A stretch of 9,442 bases of DNA from Candidatus Kuenenia stuttgartensis. GTDB lineage: Bacteria; Planctomycetota; Planctomycetia; Isosphaerales; Isosphaeraceae. Within the stretch, counting starts at the first letter, position 1. Each line of letters begins with the position of its first letter. The stretch spans positions 1 through 9,442 of the forward strand of contig CAMBZY010000080.1 in NCBI GenBank assembly GCA_945872325.1, written 5' to 3'. The notes beneath the pieces were generated by a model, which was not told where the DNA came from, searched no databases, and worked only from the letters and a program-made list of their open reading frames with translations. Below, in pieces: positions 1-6,633 of this stretch. Both the position numbers and the translations under genes were made by a program.

Positions 1-2
1 AA

Positions 3-395
3 TCAGATGAAGCCAGCCCATGATGTGTAAGGCAGGCTGAAAGTTTTCGCCACGACATGATGCGTGATCTGGCCATCGACCAGATTTAGATCAAAACCGG
101 GATCAGCCAAAGATTCGGCTGGCTGCAAAGCAAAGTATCTAAAAAGAATTTGCCCGGCACGAAGCCGGGCATACTCTGAAGCCTGTAGTTTTAGTACTTT
201 CACGTTCAGATCTGACTCTGAGCAGAAGATTTCTGAAGATTGAGAACTGAACGCCACTGAGGCATCATATTTTTCATCTGTCAGGCATGATCGCAGCTGT
301 ACGTCGGATTCAACCACGAGTTGATACTCGTCGTTTTTGACTATCCGAGACACTCCGATTCGCATGGCATTTATCCCATCAAGGGGGTGAACCAT
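3..395 (-). CDS. Hypothetical protein, 130 aa, unrecognised
   Basis: This is an open frame of 130 codons with an ATG start and a TGA stop. I recognise no family. The protein has mixed composition, no clear signal peptide or membrane segment, and two cysteines (in SCLTD and IFCSE). It begins 39 bases after the preceding small ORF on the same strand, so the two could share a transcript. No Shine-Dalgarno site precedes the ATG. A second ATG ten codons in, at 365, gives MRIGVSR and has a GGGA stretch about 10 bases upstream, so it may be the true start. Because there is no recognisable domain, it could also be a chance ORF. I keep it because it follows the direction of all other genes and no better gene occupies this stretch. 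Confidence 0.42.
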   Translation of the reverse strand: MVHPLDGINAMRIGVSRIVKNDEYQLVVESDVQLRSCLTDEKYDASVAFSSQSSEIFCSESDLNVKVLKLQASEYARLRAGQILFRYFALQPAESLADPGFDLNLVDGQITHHVVAKTFSLPYTSWAGFI

Positions 396-434
396 CCGTC
401 GAACCGGACAGGAGTCAGGTCGAGAAAGTCGATA

Positions 435-668
435 TCAGACCTTGGCCTTGGCAGGACGGGTCTTGGATTCGCGAGCCGTGCGCCAGTCAACTTTAAGGGC
501 CTTCAGCTCTTCAAGCGTGACGCCTGTGTGTTCTGCATCAGCAAACCACTTGGCGCGGATCACTTTCCAACGATCGCGAAGCACGCCCTTGGGCAGGAAT
601 CGGTCTTCGAAACGCTTGATCAGTTTCAGGCGTGGGTCAGCTGCTGTGTATGTTGGTTCAGTGGACAT
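435..668 (-). CDS. Small basic hypothetical protein, 77 aa
   Basis: This short protein starts MSTEPTYTAADPR and ends in a lysine/alanine-rich tail (RPAKAKV). It is rich in charged residues (KRFEDRF, RDRWKVIRAKWF, LEELKALKVDW), which suggests a compact, mostly helical soluble protein. There is no signal peptide and no membrane segment. I chose the ATG at 668, which has a modest GGA a few bases upstream. A TTG five codons earlier, at 683, would add MNRKH and is less likely. A strong minus-strand hairpin (701-729) separates it from the oxidoreductase gene upstream, so it may be transcribed separately or only by read-through. The family is unknown to me; I expect it to be a conserved lineage-specific small protein, but that is inference. 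Confidence 0.6.
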   Translation of the reverse strand: MSTEPTYTAADPRLKLIKRFEDRFLPKGVLRDRWKVIRAKWFADAEHTGVTLEELKALKVDWRTARESKTRPAKAKV

Positions 669-700
669 ATGTTTCCGATTCAACCCTTCGAAGTGACAAA

Positions 701-729
701 CACGCCACTCGCGGTTCGCAAGCGACGTG
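701..729 (-). terminator. Strong hairpin with short U tract after the oxidoreductase gene
   Basis: Read on the minus strand, two 12-base arms, CACGTCGCTTGC and GCGAGTGGCGTG, flank a 5-base loop (GAACC). All twelve positions pair if three G-U wobbles are allowed. The next bases are TTTGTC. On the plus strand the three wobbles become C-A mismatches, so the structure is favoured only in minus-strand RNA, the direction of the genes. It lies between the oxidoreductase stop (793) and the 77-aa ORF start (668). It is probably an intrinsic terminator or a partial one, since the U tract is short. It could instead be a structured leader of the small ORF. Confidence 0.55.
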
Positions 730-792
730 CTCTTTCAAAACATGCATTGATAGTAAGAAGATACCCAAGCCAACTGGAATTTGCAAGTCGGC

Positions 793-1926
793 TTAACGAT
801 TCCCGTTCGAATCGCGTGCAGCAAGTCCGGCCCGACGGCGTCTCCACATGATCGGACCCGCCAGTCCAGCGATCGGAGTCCGCTCCGGTACCGAATTTGC
901 CGGTAGTGATCTTTTCCAATCTTCCATCGTCATCACCGATAGAATCCACTCAGCCAGTTCCAGAGCCCGGTAGGCATCTTCGCCAGTCACCTTCGGCTGC
1001 TGACTATGGAGAATCGAGTTTACAAAGTCATCGAGTTCCGCGCCCAGCATCTCGGTCTCTTCACCCTGAAACTCTTCGACTTGCAGCAGATTTCCGAAGA
1101 CGTGATCCCGAACGGCATTGGACGAGGTCATGTCGAGCGATTCCGGGCGTAGTTCGCCGCCATCGGTGATCGCCTGACTGGGCCTCAGGAAGGTCGCCTT
1201 GCGGGTTGCAAAGTCCATATCCACAAAGCCTTCCATGCCCCACATCTTCAGCCTGCGACTGGCCGACATACTGGCACGACACGCTGAAAGGGTGGCCACG
1301 GTACCGTCTGCAAAGTCCACCCGGGCATCGACCATATCTTCCTGACCGCCAAACACCGTCAAACCATAGGCTGAAACGTGTCTGACGGGTGCGCTGACAC
1401 ACGACAGAATGAGGTCGAGGTCGTGGATCATCACATCATGCACCACACCAATATCCGTTGACCTGAAGCTGTAGGAACTGTGGCGTTCGGATGCGAGCAG
1501 GCGGGGCGTGATTGGGAACTTGTCGAGCACACCCAGAACTGGGTTAAAGCGTTCGATGTGACCGACTTGCAGAATGGCTCGGCTGCGTTTGGCAAGCGCC
1601 AGAAGGTCTGAGGCTTCGTCGAGATCAGCCGTTAGGGGCTTCTCAACCAAGACGTGAATTCCACGCTCGAGGAACGGTTTGGCCAAACGGTGGTGCATCA
1701 CGGTGGGTGCTGCAATGCTGACAGCGTCCACCTTGTTGATGATCGCCGATATGTCGCTATGTGCCTCGCAGCCAAGCGCTTGAGCGACTTTTTCAGCCTG
1801 CTCCTGAGAACTGTCGACCACAGCAACCAGATTGACGTCTGGATGATGACCCAAAATCCGAGCGTGATGGCGGCCCAGATGGCCTACTCCGACCACAGCG
1901 ACTCGTGGAATGGATGAGATGATCAC
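793..1926 (-). CDS. Gfo/Idh/MocA-family NAD(P)-dependent oxidoreductase of the LpxA-linked type
   Basis: This 377-aa protein is a nucleotide-binding sugar dehydrogenase. An N-terminal Rossmann fold carries GVGHLG at residues 13-18, and an acidic residue (VVDSS, Asp38) ends the second strand, which suits NAD. The family signature EKP lies at 95-97. GHIERFNP follows at 122-129, a motif I associate with members beside lpxA and with UDP-GlcNAc 3-dehydrogenases. A histidine-rich HDVMIHDLD stretch at 163-171 belongs to the usual active site. The C-terminal alpha/beta domain follows, with a short basic tail (MWRRRRAG). The GTG start overlaps the TGA of the upstream lpxA-like gene as GTGA, and AGGGAGG precedes it, so translation is probably coupled. 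In the GnnA/GnnB pathway a related enzyme oxidises the 3-hydroxyl of UDP-GlcNAc, and a transaminase then makes the 3-amino sugar. No aminotransferase is visible here, so the substrate is inferred. Confidence 0.88.
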   Translation of the reverse strand: MIISSIPRVAVVGVGHLGRHHARILGHHPDVNLVAVVDSSQEQAEKVAQALGCEAHSDISAIINKVDAVSIAAPTVMHHRLAKPFLERGIHVLVEKPLTADLDEASDLLALAKRSRAILQVGHIERFNPVLGVLDKFPITPRLLASERHSSYSFRSTDIGVVHDVMIHDLDLILSCVSAPVRHVSAYGLTVFGGQEDMVDARVDFADGTVATLSACRASMSASRRLKMWGMEGFVDMDFATRKATFLRPSQAITDGGELRPESLDMTSSNAVRDHVFGNLLQVEEFQGEETEMLGAELDDFVNSILHSQQPKVTGEDAYRALELAEWILSVMTMEDWKRSLPANSVPERTPIAGLAGPIMWRRRRAGLAARDSNGNR

Positions 1927-2729
1927 GCCACCCTCCCTTGCTCACGACAGCTTCCGAGGCGGTTTCCGGCGGAGGCTTCGAGATGTTGGAAAAATTCACA
2001 TACTTCCGGTGTCCAATACGACGCAGTTCGAAGCTGGTGCTCCGCACGCTCTAAAGGCAAGCCGGTCTTATAGATCTGACGATATGCTTCAATCACCGCA
2101 GCAATTCCGAACGGTTCCACACCCAGCCGCTGAAGACCAGAGACGTTCACGCCCCTGACAGTCGCCGGGCGACCGTCTGCCAGCATATGAGGTGGAATAT
2201 CATGCGAGACTTCACTAAGTGCACCCACGGCACAATTCAGGCCCAATATGACACCTGGTCGAACCGAAGTCCCGTGCCCCAAAGTGACATGATTTCCGAC
2301 TCTGGCCTGAGCTCCAATCACTGCACCTGCAGCAAGTTGGACATCATGACCAAGTACGGCCCCTGACTCCATTTTCACAAGCGGTGAAACCATGCAGCGA
2401 TCGCCCAGTGTGGTGGCACATTCCGATGACGAGCCAGGTTCAATCACCACGGCCCGCCCCAGCCTGGAGCCTTGACCGATCCGAATGGCTACGTCTGTGA
2501 CCGAAGCGGATTGGCGATGCATCGCACGGGCGCCGATCACGCAGAATTCTGCAATATCCGTGTCGGAACCGATATGGGTGCTTGCGCCGATCCAGGTGTG
2601 TCGGCCAAGACTTACGGAGGATTCCAGACGAACGTGAGCACCAATCACGCAAAACTGACCGATACGGGCACCATCTGCCAGATCGGCATCAGTGTCCACA
2701 CAGGCAGTATCGGCGATCCATCGCACCAT
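1923..2729 (-). CDS. lpxA: LpxA-family acyltransferase (left-handed beta-helix) lacking the canonical active-site histidines
   Basis: The first two thirds of this 268-aa protein are hexapeptide repeats of the left-handed beta-helix (ARIGQFCVIG, THIGSD, ARVGNHVTLG). A C-terminal helical domain with the LpxA signature GVNVSGLQRLGV follows, then an AYRQIYKTG segment matching E. coli AYKLIYRSG. LpxA transfers a hydroxyacyl chain from acyl carrier protein to UDP-GlcNAc, the first lipid A step, in the cytoplasm. The length fits (E. coli 262 aa). Aligned by hand to E. coli LpxA as I remember it, residues 23-127 and the segment to DIPP match almost without gaps, yet His99, His125, His144 and His160 are replaced by Glu97, Ser122, Gln141 and Arg157. 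It follows lpxC by 76 bases, with AGGAG about 10 bases before its ATG. It may be a divergent LpxA, a sugar acyltransferase with another acceptor, or inactive in the canonical reaction. Confidence 0.85.
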   Translation of the reverse strand: MVRWIADTACVDTDADLADGARIGQFCVIGAHVRLESSVSLGRHTWIGASTHIGSDTDIAEFCVIGARAMHRQSASVTDVAIRIGQGSRLGRAVVIEPGSSSECATTLGDRCMVSPLVKMESGAVLGHDVQLAAGAVIGAQARVGNHVTLGHGTSVRPGVILGLNCAVGALSEVSHDIPPHMLADGRPATVRGVNVSGLQRLGVEPFGIAAVIEAYRQIYKTGLPLERAEHQLRTASYWTPEVCEFFQHLEASAGNRLGSCREQGRVA

Positions 2730-2805
2730 CGTCAGAATTCTCCTATCCTCAAAATCGGTATGATCCGATCAAAACTTGGCCTTTTTTCCCCGACACCCTG
2801 CGTCC

Positions 2806-3732
2806 TCAAGCGTGCTTTGATGCGATTAGCTCAGGTGAAGTATCGGTTTGAGGCACTGTAGGGTCATTTTTATCAAGAGCCGCTAGCATGGCCCGAACCA
2901 GTTCAGCGTTGAGATTGTGCCCCGACTTATGAGCGATAATCTGGCCCTCAATTCGGCATCCAAGTAGTCGAAGGTCACCAATCACATCCAGCATTTTGTG
3001 ACGAACCGGCTCGTTCTCAAATCGCAGAGAATTTTCGATCGGACCATTTTCTCCAAAGATCAGGAGATCGCTGGTCGTACAATGACGGCCAATTCCTGCA
3101 GCCTTGAGTTGCTCAGCTTCGCTTTCAAGCACAAAAGTTCTGGCGGCCGAAAGTTCCTGCTCGAAGCTGTTTTCGTGAAGTTCAAAATCATGAACCTGCC
3201 GGCCGATGGCGGGATGGTTCGCATAATCGAGTGTGTAGTTGAGTTTAAAACTGGAATCGGGACTGGGCATCGCTGAGATTGTCATACCGCCTTCGGTGAC
3301 AGTCAGGGCCCGATCAATTTTCCAGATTCTCGCAGGTGCGTCCTGCTCGACGATCCCGGCACGATTCAAGGCATCAACAAAAGCCCGACTGGAACCATCG
3401 CATCCGGGTGTTTCCGGTGCGTTCATCTCAACTCGACAATTATCGATCCCCAAGCCTGTCAGGGCGGCCATGACATGCTCGATCATTTCGATCACAGCAT
3501 CGCCGATTCCGATCGAAGTTCGGCGTTGCCTTGGGATTACAAAGTTGATGTGAGCGGGTATTTCGGGTTGATCAGGTAAATCGGTACGAATAAAAACAAC
3601 ACCTGTATCAGGCTCGGCCGGACAAAAAACAATTTTGACGTCCACACCGGTCAGGTATCCACGACCTTCGAGGGCAGCAGTTTCCTGGATGGTACGTTGC
3701 CTGGGTGCAATACCTCGGGTCGGGTCGCTCAT
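2806..3732 (-). CDS. lpxC: UDP-3-O-acyl-N-acetylglucosamine deacetylase
   Basis: LpxC is the zinc amidase that removes the N-acetyl group from UDP-3-O-acyl-GlcNAc, the committed step of lipid A synthesis in the cytoplasm. With the ATG at 3732 the protein has 308 aa, close to E. coli (305). RQRTI opens the first domain, and NTG-like DTGVVFIRTDL follows as in E. coli. IEHVMAAL supplies catalytic Glu85 and zinc ligand His86. RHKMLDVIGD supplies the zinc ligands His245 and Asp249. KSGHNLN supplies the general acid His272. NAPETPGCDGSS matches the family. The usual GLHTG of proteobacteria is GYLTG, so the conserved His19 is Leu27. The tail beyond the fold is short. An upstream ATG at 3762 would add ten residues; I prefer 3732 because AGGAAGGA and CAGG lie before it, while 3762 has no ribosome site. 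The lpxA-like gene follows on the same strand. Confidence 0.95.
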   Translation of the reverse strand: MSDPTRGIAPRQRTIQETAALEGRGYLTGVDVKIVFCPAEPDTGVVFIRTDLPDQPEIPAHINFVIPRQRRTSIGIGDAVIEMIEHVMAALTGLGIDNCRVEMNAPETPGCDGSSRAFVDALNRAGIVEQDAPARIWKIDRALTVTEGGMTISAMPSPDSSFKLNYTLDYANHPAIGRQVHDFELHENSFEQELSAARTFVLESEAEQLKAAGIGRHCTTSDLLIFGENGPIENSLRFENEPVRHKMLDVIGDLRLLGCRIEGQIIAHKSGHNLNAELVRAMLAALDKNDPTVPQTDTSPELIASKHA

Positions 3733-3781
3733 GATGCCTGCAGGATCCTTCCTGGCGTTCATCTCGATCAGTATCAGCCAT

Positions 3782-3799
3782 TCTCATGTGATCATGAGA
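3782..3799. promoter_or_regulatory. Perfect 7+7 palindrome upstream of lpxC
   Basis: TCTCATG and CATGAGA form perfect inverted arms around a 4-base centre, about 20 bases upstream of the longer lpxC start and 50 bases upstream of the preferred one. It could be a transcription-factor operator or a small hairpin in the lpxC leader. No matching promoter is evident beside it, so its role is uncertain. Confidence 0.35.
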
Positions 3800-3834
3800 C
3801 AAGCTGTGCTTCATTCAGGGCTTGATAATGAACA

Positions 3835-3890
3835 CACGCCGCCGCGACCCGATGACATCCTTGTCGTCGGGCCGAGGTGGCGTGCTTTTT
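3835..3890 (+). terminator. Plus-strand intrinsic terminator between the ompH-like gene and lpxC
   Basis: A long hairpin is followed by CTTTTT on the plus strand. Outer arms CACGCC (3835-3840) and GGCGTG (3879-3884) pair perfectly. Inner arms CCCGATGAC (3848-3856) and GTCGTCGGG (3863-3871) pair with one G-U wobble around a 6-base loop. Most of the bases between also pair, with two mismatches and one further wobble. Both wobbles exist only in plus-strand RNA, and the T tract is only on the plus side. The minus strand, on which all genes lie, has no U tract after the stem. It therefore looks like a terminator facing against the operon, or a structured element in the lpxC leader. Confidence 0.6.
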
Positions 3891-3960
3891 ACGAACAGGT
3901 TTTCGATCTCTCCCTATTGGAAATAATCTCAAACCTTGATTCATACACGCCAGTCCGGTC

Positions 3961-4698
3961 TCAGTTACCGCGAGCTGGAGTGCTGGCTGGCTGAGCGGCT
4001 GATGCTGGTGCAGCGGCTGGACGAGCCTGGGCACCGGCTGTTTTGCGATATTCCTGATTCAGGAACTGGACTACCTGTGGAGTGATGTCGTTGCGAGGGT
4101 CTGAAAACACAACGGTGCGTGACATGGCAGCCATCACAGCGTTTGGCTCAGAGGCCGTCACAGGTTCGTTCGAAACTTTGACCACATAATTCATCCCACG
4201 CCACACAGCAACACGGGAAGTCATGGCCTGAATTTCGCGGTAAAGACCAGCCAGAGTCACGGCTTCCATCTCGGCAAGCTCTTTTTGAGCAGATTGCTGG
4301 GTCGACTCAGCCTGAATCTTCATCTGGGTCAACTGCTGGTCAAACTTTTTGAACTCAGGGCTCATCGGCGAAAGGCTTGCCTGCTTTTCGGCGGCTGCCT
4401 TCATATCGGCAACCATCTTTTGCAGCTCGTTCTGCTTGGCCAAGGCTTTGGCTTGCATTTCGTCGCTGGCGAGCTTCACTTTTTCGTAGTTCTTAAAAAC
4501 GGCGTCCATGTCAATGGAGCCAATCACAGCTGGAAGGCCAGGGGTCGGCGTCGCACTTGCAGCCGCTGTGGCAGCGGTCCCGCCGGTCGTGGCGGCGGCG
4601 GTGCGCTGTACCCCACGATCCTGAGCCTGTTGCTGGGCGGAAACGACACCCGTTACACATACACAAGCCGAAGCGACCAGAATTTCACGAATCCGCAT
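3961..4698 (-). CDS. OmpH/Skp-family periplasmic chaperone-like protein
   Basis: This 245-aa exported protein resembles OmpH/Skp, the trimeric chaperone that holds unfolded outer-membrane proteins in the periplasm. It begins MRIREILVAS with a hydrophobic stretch, and signal peptidase would cut after VSA, near residue 21. A low-complexity Ala/Thr/Pro linker follows (about 32-55). The family strand IGSIDMDAVFKNYEKVK is at 59-75. A long charged coiled coil runs from about 72 to 160, the tentacle of Skp. The C-terminal beta segment YVVKVSNEP...RTVVFSDPRNDIT precedes VQFLNQEY (171-217), where the family usually ends. A 28-residue Ala/Pro-rich tail extends beyond that. I chose the ATG at 4698 because AAGGA lies 9 bases before it and it gives a proper signal peptide; an ATG eleven codons upstream spoils the signal. 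It sits upstream of lpxC, as ompH genes often do near lpx genes. Confidence 0.85.
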   Translation of the reverse strand: MRIREILVASACVCVTGVVSAQQQAQDRGVQRTAAATTGGTAATAAASATPTPGLPAVIGSIDMDAVFKNYEKVKLASDEMQAKALAKQNELQKMVADMKAAAEKQASLSPMSPEFKKFDQQLTQMKIQAESTQQSAQKELAEMEAVTLAGLYREIQAMTSRVAVWRGMNYVVKVSNEPVTASEPNAVMAAMSRTVVFSDPRNDITPQVVQFLNQEYRKTAGAQARPAAAPASAAQPASTPARGN

Positions 4699-4839
4699 GA
4701 TGATACATCCTTGAAATGCAGAGCAGGCCATTCCTCAAGGGGAGGATTTTGGGATCGGCCTGGTCGAATATGACTTCGAAGTGGCAATGCCGGAGCTTGC
4801 GAAATTCCCTGCCGCAAGCTGGACCCGGTGAGTAAGAGC

Positions 4840-4868
4840 AATTTGACCGATCCGGGCCTGAGGGTCAA
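4840..4868 (-). promoter_or_regulatory. Possible promoter and overlapping dyad upstream of the ompH-like gene
   Basis: On the minus strand TTGACC (4868-4863) stands 17 bases before CAAATT (4845-4840), a good -35 with a poor -10. The same -35 forms one arm of a perfect inverted repeat, TTGACC-14-GGTCAA (4843-4868), so a dimeric regulator could block it. The leader to the ATG at 4698 would be about 135 bases. The rest of 4702-4898 shows nothing else convincing. Confidence 0.35.
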
Positions 4869-4898
4869 GCCCAAATCGGTTGAAATTTATTCAAGATT

Positions 4899-5819
4899 TC
4901 AGGAATTTTTGTCGACAAGCCCGTACTGCTCCAGACTTCTGACCAACTTCGTACGTGATCCAGAATCCAGAGGAACCAACGGCAATCGTAATACACCATT
5001 GCCCCGGCCCAGTACCTGCATGGCTGTTTTGACTGGCACAGGATTCGGAGCGAGGCTCAGCAAGTCCTTGCACAGTCCAAAAAGTTTGAGGTGCCAGTTG
5101 CGTGCAGCAACCAGATCCGCAGCCTTATAAGCATCCAACATGGCCATGACATCGCCTGGAATAATATTTCCGACAACTGACACCACACCCTCTCCACCCA
5201 CAGACAGATAGGGAATGGTCAGACTGTCGTCGCCTGAAAGCACCGTAAGATTGGTGCGAAGGATGAGTTCACTCGTCTGATCCAGCGAACCGGCGGCTTC
5301 TTTGATGGCTACGATCGGATCCAGATGCGACAGCTTTTCGACCGTATCAGGGTCAATGTTTCGACCGGTCCGGGCTGGAATGTTGTAAAGCACCAGAGGG
5401 ATTTCGCAGGCTTCGGCGATGGCCGAAAAGTGCGCGTAAAGCCCTTCCTGGCTTGGGCGATTGTAGTAAGGAGAGACTTGAAGGGATGCGTCTGCACCAA
5501 TCCTCTGGGCAAATTTCGTGAGCCGAATCGCTTCACTTGTAGCGTTCGAACCCGTCCCGGCCATCACCTTGAGACGTCCAGCAGCGGTATCGACCACCGT
5601 CGCAATGACTTTCTCATGCTCATCATGCGAGAGGGTCGGCGATTCGCCGGTGGTGCCCACAGGAGCCAGAATCGGTGTGCCTTGGGCGACGTGCCACTCG
5701 ACAAGCTGTTTCAAAGCGTCGTAATCGACCTCGCCAGAGGAATGGAATGGAGTGACCAGGGCTACGGTCAATCCGGCAAAGCGATGTCCTTTAGTCGGGG
5801 TCGGCATGGGCTTGATCAT
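4899..5819 (-). CDS. dapA: 4-hydroxy-tetrahydrodipicolinate synthase
   Basis: DapA condenses pyruvate with aspartate semialdehyde, the first committed step towards diaminopimelate and lysine, in the cytoplasm. The 306-aa protein is a TIM barrel with every family landmark: GTTGESPTLSHDEH with the active-site threonine near residue 57, SPYYNRPSQEG with Tyr119, LYNIPARTG with Tyr145 and Arg150, and AIKEA with the Schiff-base lysine Lys173. LSGDD and the glycine-rich GGEGVVSVVGN near 208-218 complete the barrel. The spacing from Tyr145 to Lys173 equals the E. coli spacing (133 to 161). The length is slightly above the usual 292 because of an N-terminal extension (MIKPMPTPTKGHRF). Neither the ATG at 5819 nor the one at 5807 has a clear ribosome site, so the start is uncertain by a few codons. 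It follows pdxJ after a 70-base gap and has its own likely promoter. Confidence 0.96.
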   Translation of the reverse strand: MIKPMPTPTKGHRFAGLTVALVTPFHSSGEVDYDALKQLVEWHVAQGTPILAPVGTTGESPTLSHDEHEKVIATVVDTAAGRLKVMAGTGSNATSEAIRLTKFAQRIGADASLQVSPYYNRPSQEGLYAHFSAIAEACEIPLVLYNIPARTGRNIDPDTVEKLSHLDPIVAIKEAAGSLDQTSELILRTNLTVLSGDDSLTIPYLSVGGEGVVSVVGNIIPGDVMAMLDAYKAADLVAARNWHLKLFGLCKDLLSLAPNPVPVKTAMQVLGRGNGVLRLPLVPLDSGSRTKLVRSLEQYGLVDKNS

Positions 5820-5876
5820 TCGTTGGGCTGGGTATGGGTCGATGTTGATTCTGGATTTCTTTCAAAATCCTGACAA

Positions 5877-5905
5877 ATTATGGCGAGTCTCAGGGCAAAT
5901 GTCGA
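5877..5905 (-). promoter_or_regulatory. Sigma-70-like promoter for dapA
   Basis: On the minus strand TCGACA (5905-5900) and CATAAT (5882-5877) are separated by exactly 17 bases; each differs from consensus at one position. The -35 lies within the last codons of pdxJ and the -10 just beyond its stop, leaving a leader of about 50 bases before dapA. A small hairpin, GGATTT with AAATCC (5853-5870), would form at the very 5' end of the transcript. Confidence 0.55.
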
Positions 5906-6633
5906 GCGGCATGGGCCGCCACAATCAACGATTTCATCTCGGCAACAGCCTGTTTCATGCCGATCAGAACCGCGCGGGAAATAATTGAATGACCAATATT
6001 CAGCTCTTCCATATGCGCAATTGCGGCCACTTCCGTCACGTTCAGATAGTTCAGGCCATGCCCGCAGTGCAGGTGCAGCCCACACGCCACAGTCTCGGTC
6101 GAAGCCCGTTTCAAGGCCACGAGTTCCTCAGCCATTTTGGCCTTGGTGGAGGCATCGGCATAAGCGCCCGTGTGCAACTCGACCGCATCTGCATCCAGCT
6201 CTGCACAGGCCGCAACCTGAGCCACATCAGGATCGATAAACATACTGACCGGAATACCAAGCTCGTGGCAGAATTCGATGGCCGACTTCACAGAATCGCG
6301 ATGGCGGATCACATCTAGACCACCTTCGGTCGTGAGTTCCTCACGCTTTTCCGGCACAAAAGTCACATAATGTGGTCGATACTGCTTGATCTGCTGAAGG
6401 ATGTCGCCCGTGATGGCAGCCTCAAGGTTCAGCGGTGTCTGAACGGTTTCTCGCAGGATACGCAGGTCCCGTTCCTGAATATGACGCCGGTCTTCACGCA
6501 AGTGGATCGTGATCAGATCGGCCCCACCCAACTCAGCCATCACGACAGCCGCCACAGGATCTGGCTCTGTGCCACGACGGGCCTGACGAATGGTGGCAAT
6601 ATGATCGACATTCACACCTAGACGAGGAACCAT
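5890..6633 (-). CDS. pdxJ: Pyridoxine 5'-phosphate synthase
   Basis: PdxJ closes the pyridine ring from 1-deoxyxylulose 5-phosphate and 3-amino-2-oxopropyl phosphate, the last assembly step of the DXP-dependent vitamin B6 pathway in the cytoplasm. The 247-aa length is normal (E. coli 243). The N-terminal LGVNVDHIATIRQARRG is nearly invariant in the family. ITIHLREDRRHI (41-52) carries the active-site histidine His44. NLEAA carries Glu71, corresponding to E. coli Glu72. ELHTGAYA (152-159) and GHGLNY (191-196), with His192 matching E. coli His193, form the phosphate and substrate sites. NIGHSIISRA closes the barrel. The ATG at 6633 has CGGAAAATC before it, a weak ribosome site. The upstream region is long and mostly non-coding, so transcription probably begins there. 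Confidence 0.97.
   Translation of the reverse strand: MVPRLGVNVDHIATIRQARRGTEPDPVAAVVMAELGGADLITIHLREDRRHIQERDLRILRETVQTPLNLEAAITGDILQQIKQYRPHYVTFVPEKREELTTEGGLDVIRHRDSVKSAIEFCHELGIPVSMFIDPDVAQVAACAELDADAVELHTGAYADASTKAKMAEELVALKRASTETVACGLHLHCGHGLNYLNVTEVAAIAHMEELNIGHSIISRAVLIGMKQAVAEMKSLIVAAHAARHLP

Noticed and set aside
800..830. tRNA-like T-loop GTTCGAATC
   Set aside because: The flanking bases do not form a T stem, no acceptor stem or anticodon arm can be built, and it lies inside the oxidoreductase gene.
321..851. 176-codon plus-strand open frame
   Set aside because: It lies opposite the 77-aa ORF and the end of the oxidoreductase gene, resembles no known protein and has no ribosome site; it is an antisense shadow.
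4285..4773. 162-codon plus-strand open frame
   Set aside because: It is antisense to the coiled-coil region of the OmpH-like gene, whose biased composition opens the opposite frame; the product is leucine/arginine-rich without domains.
4850..4898. Possible terminator after dapA (GAAAT/ATTTC and GGGC/GCCC pairings)
   Set aside because: The stems are short, AT-rich or widely separated, and no U tract follows, so I see no terminator between dapA and the ompH-like gene.
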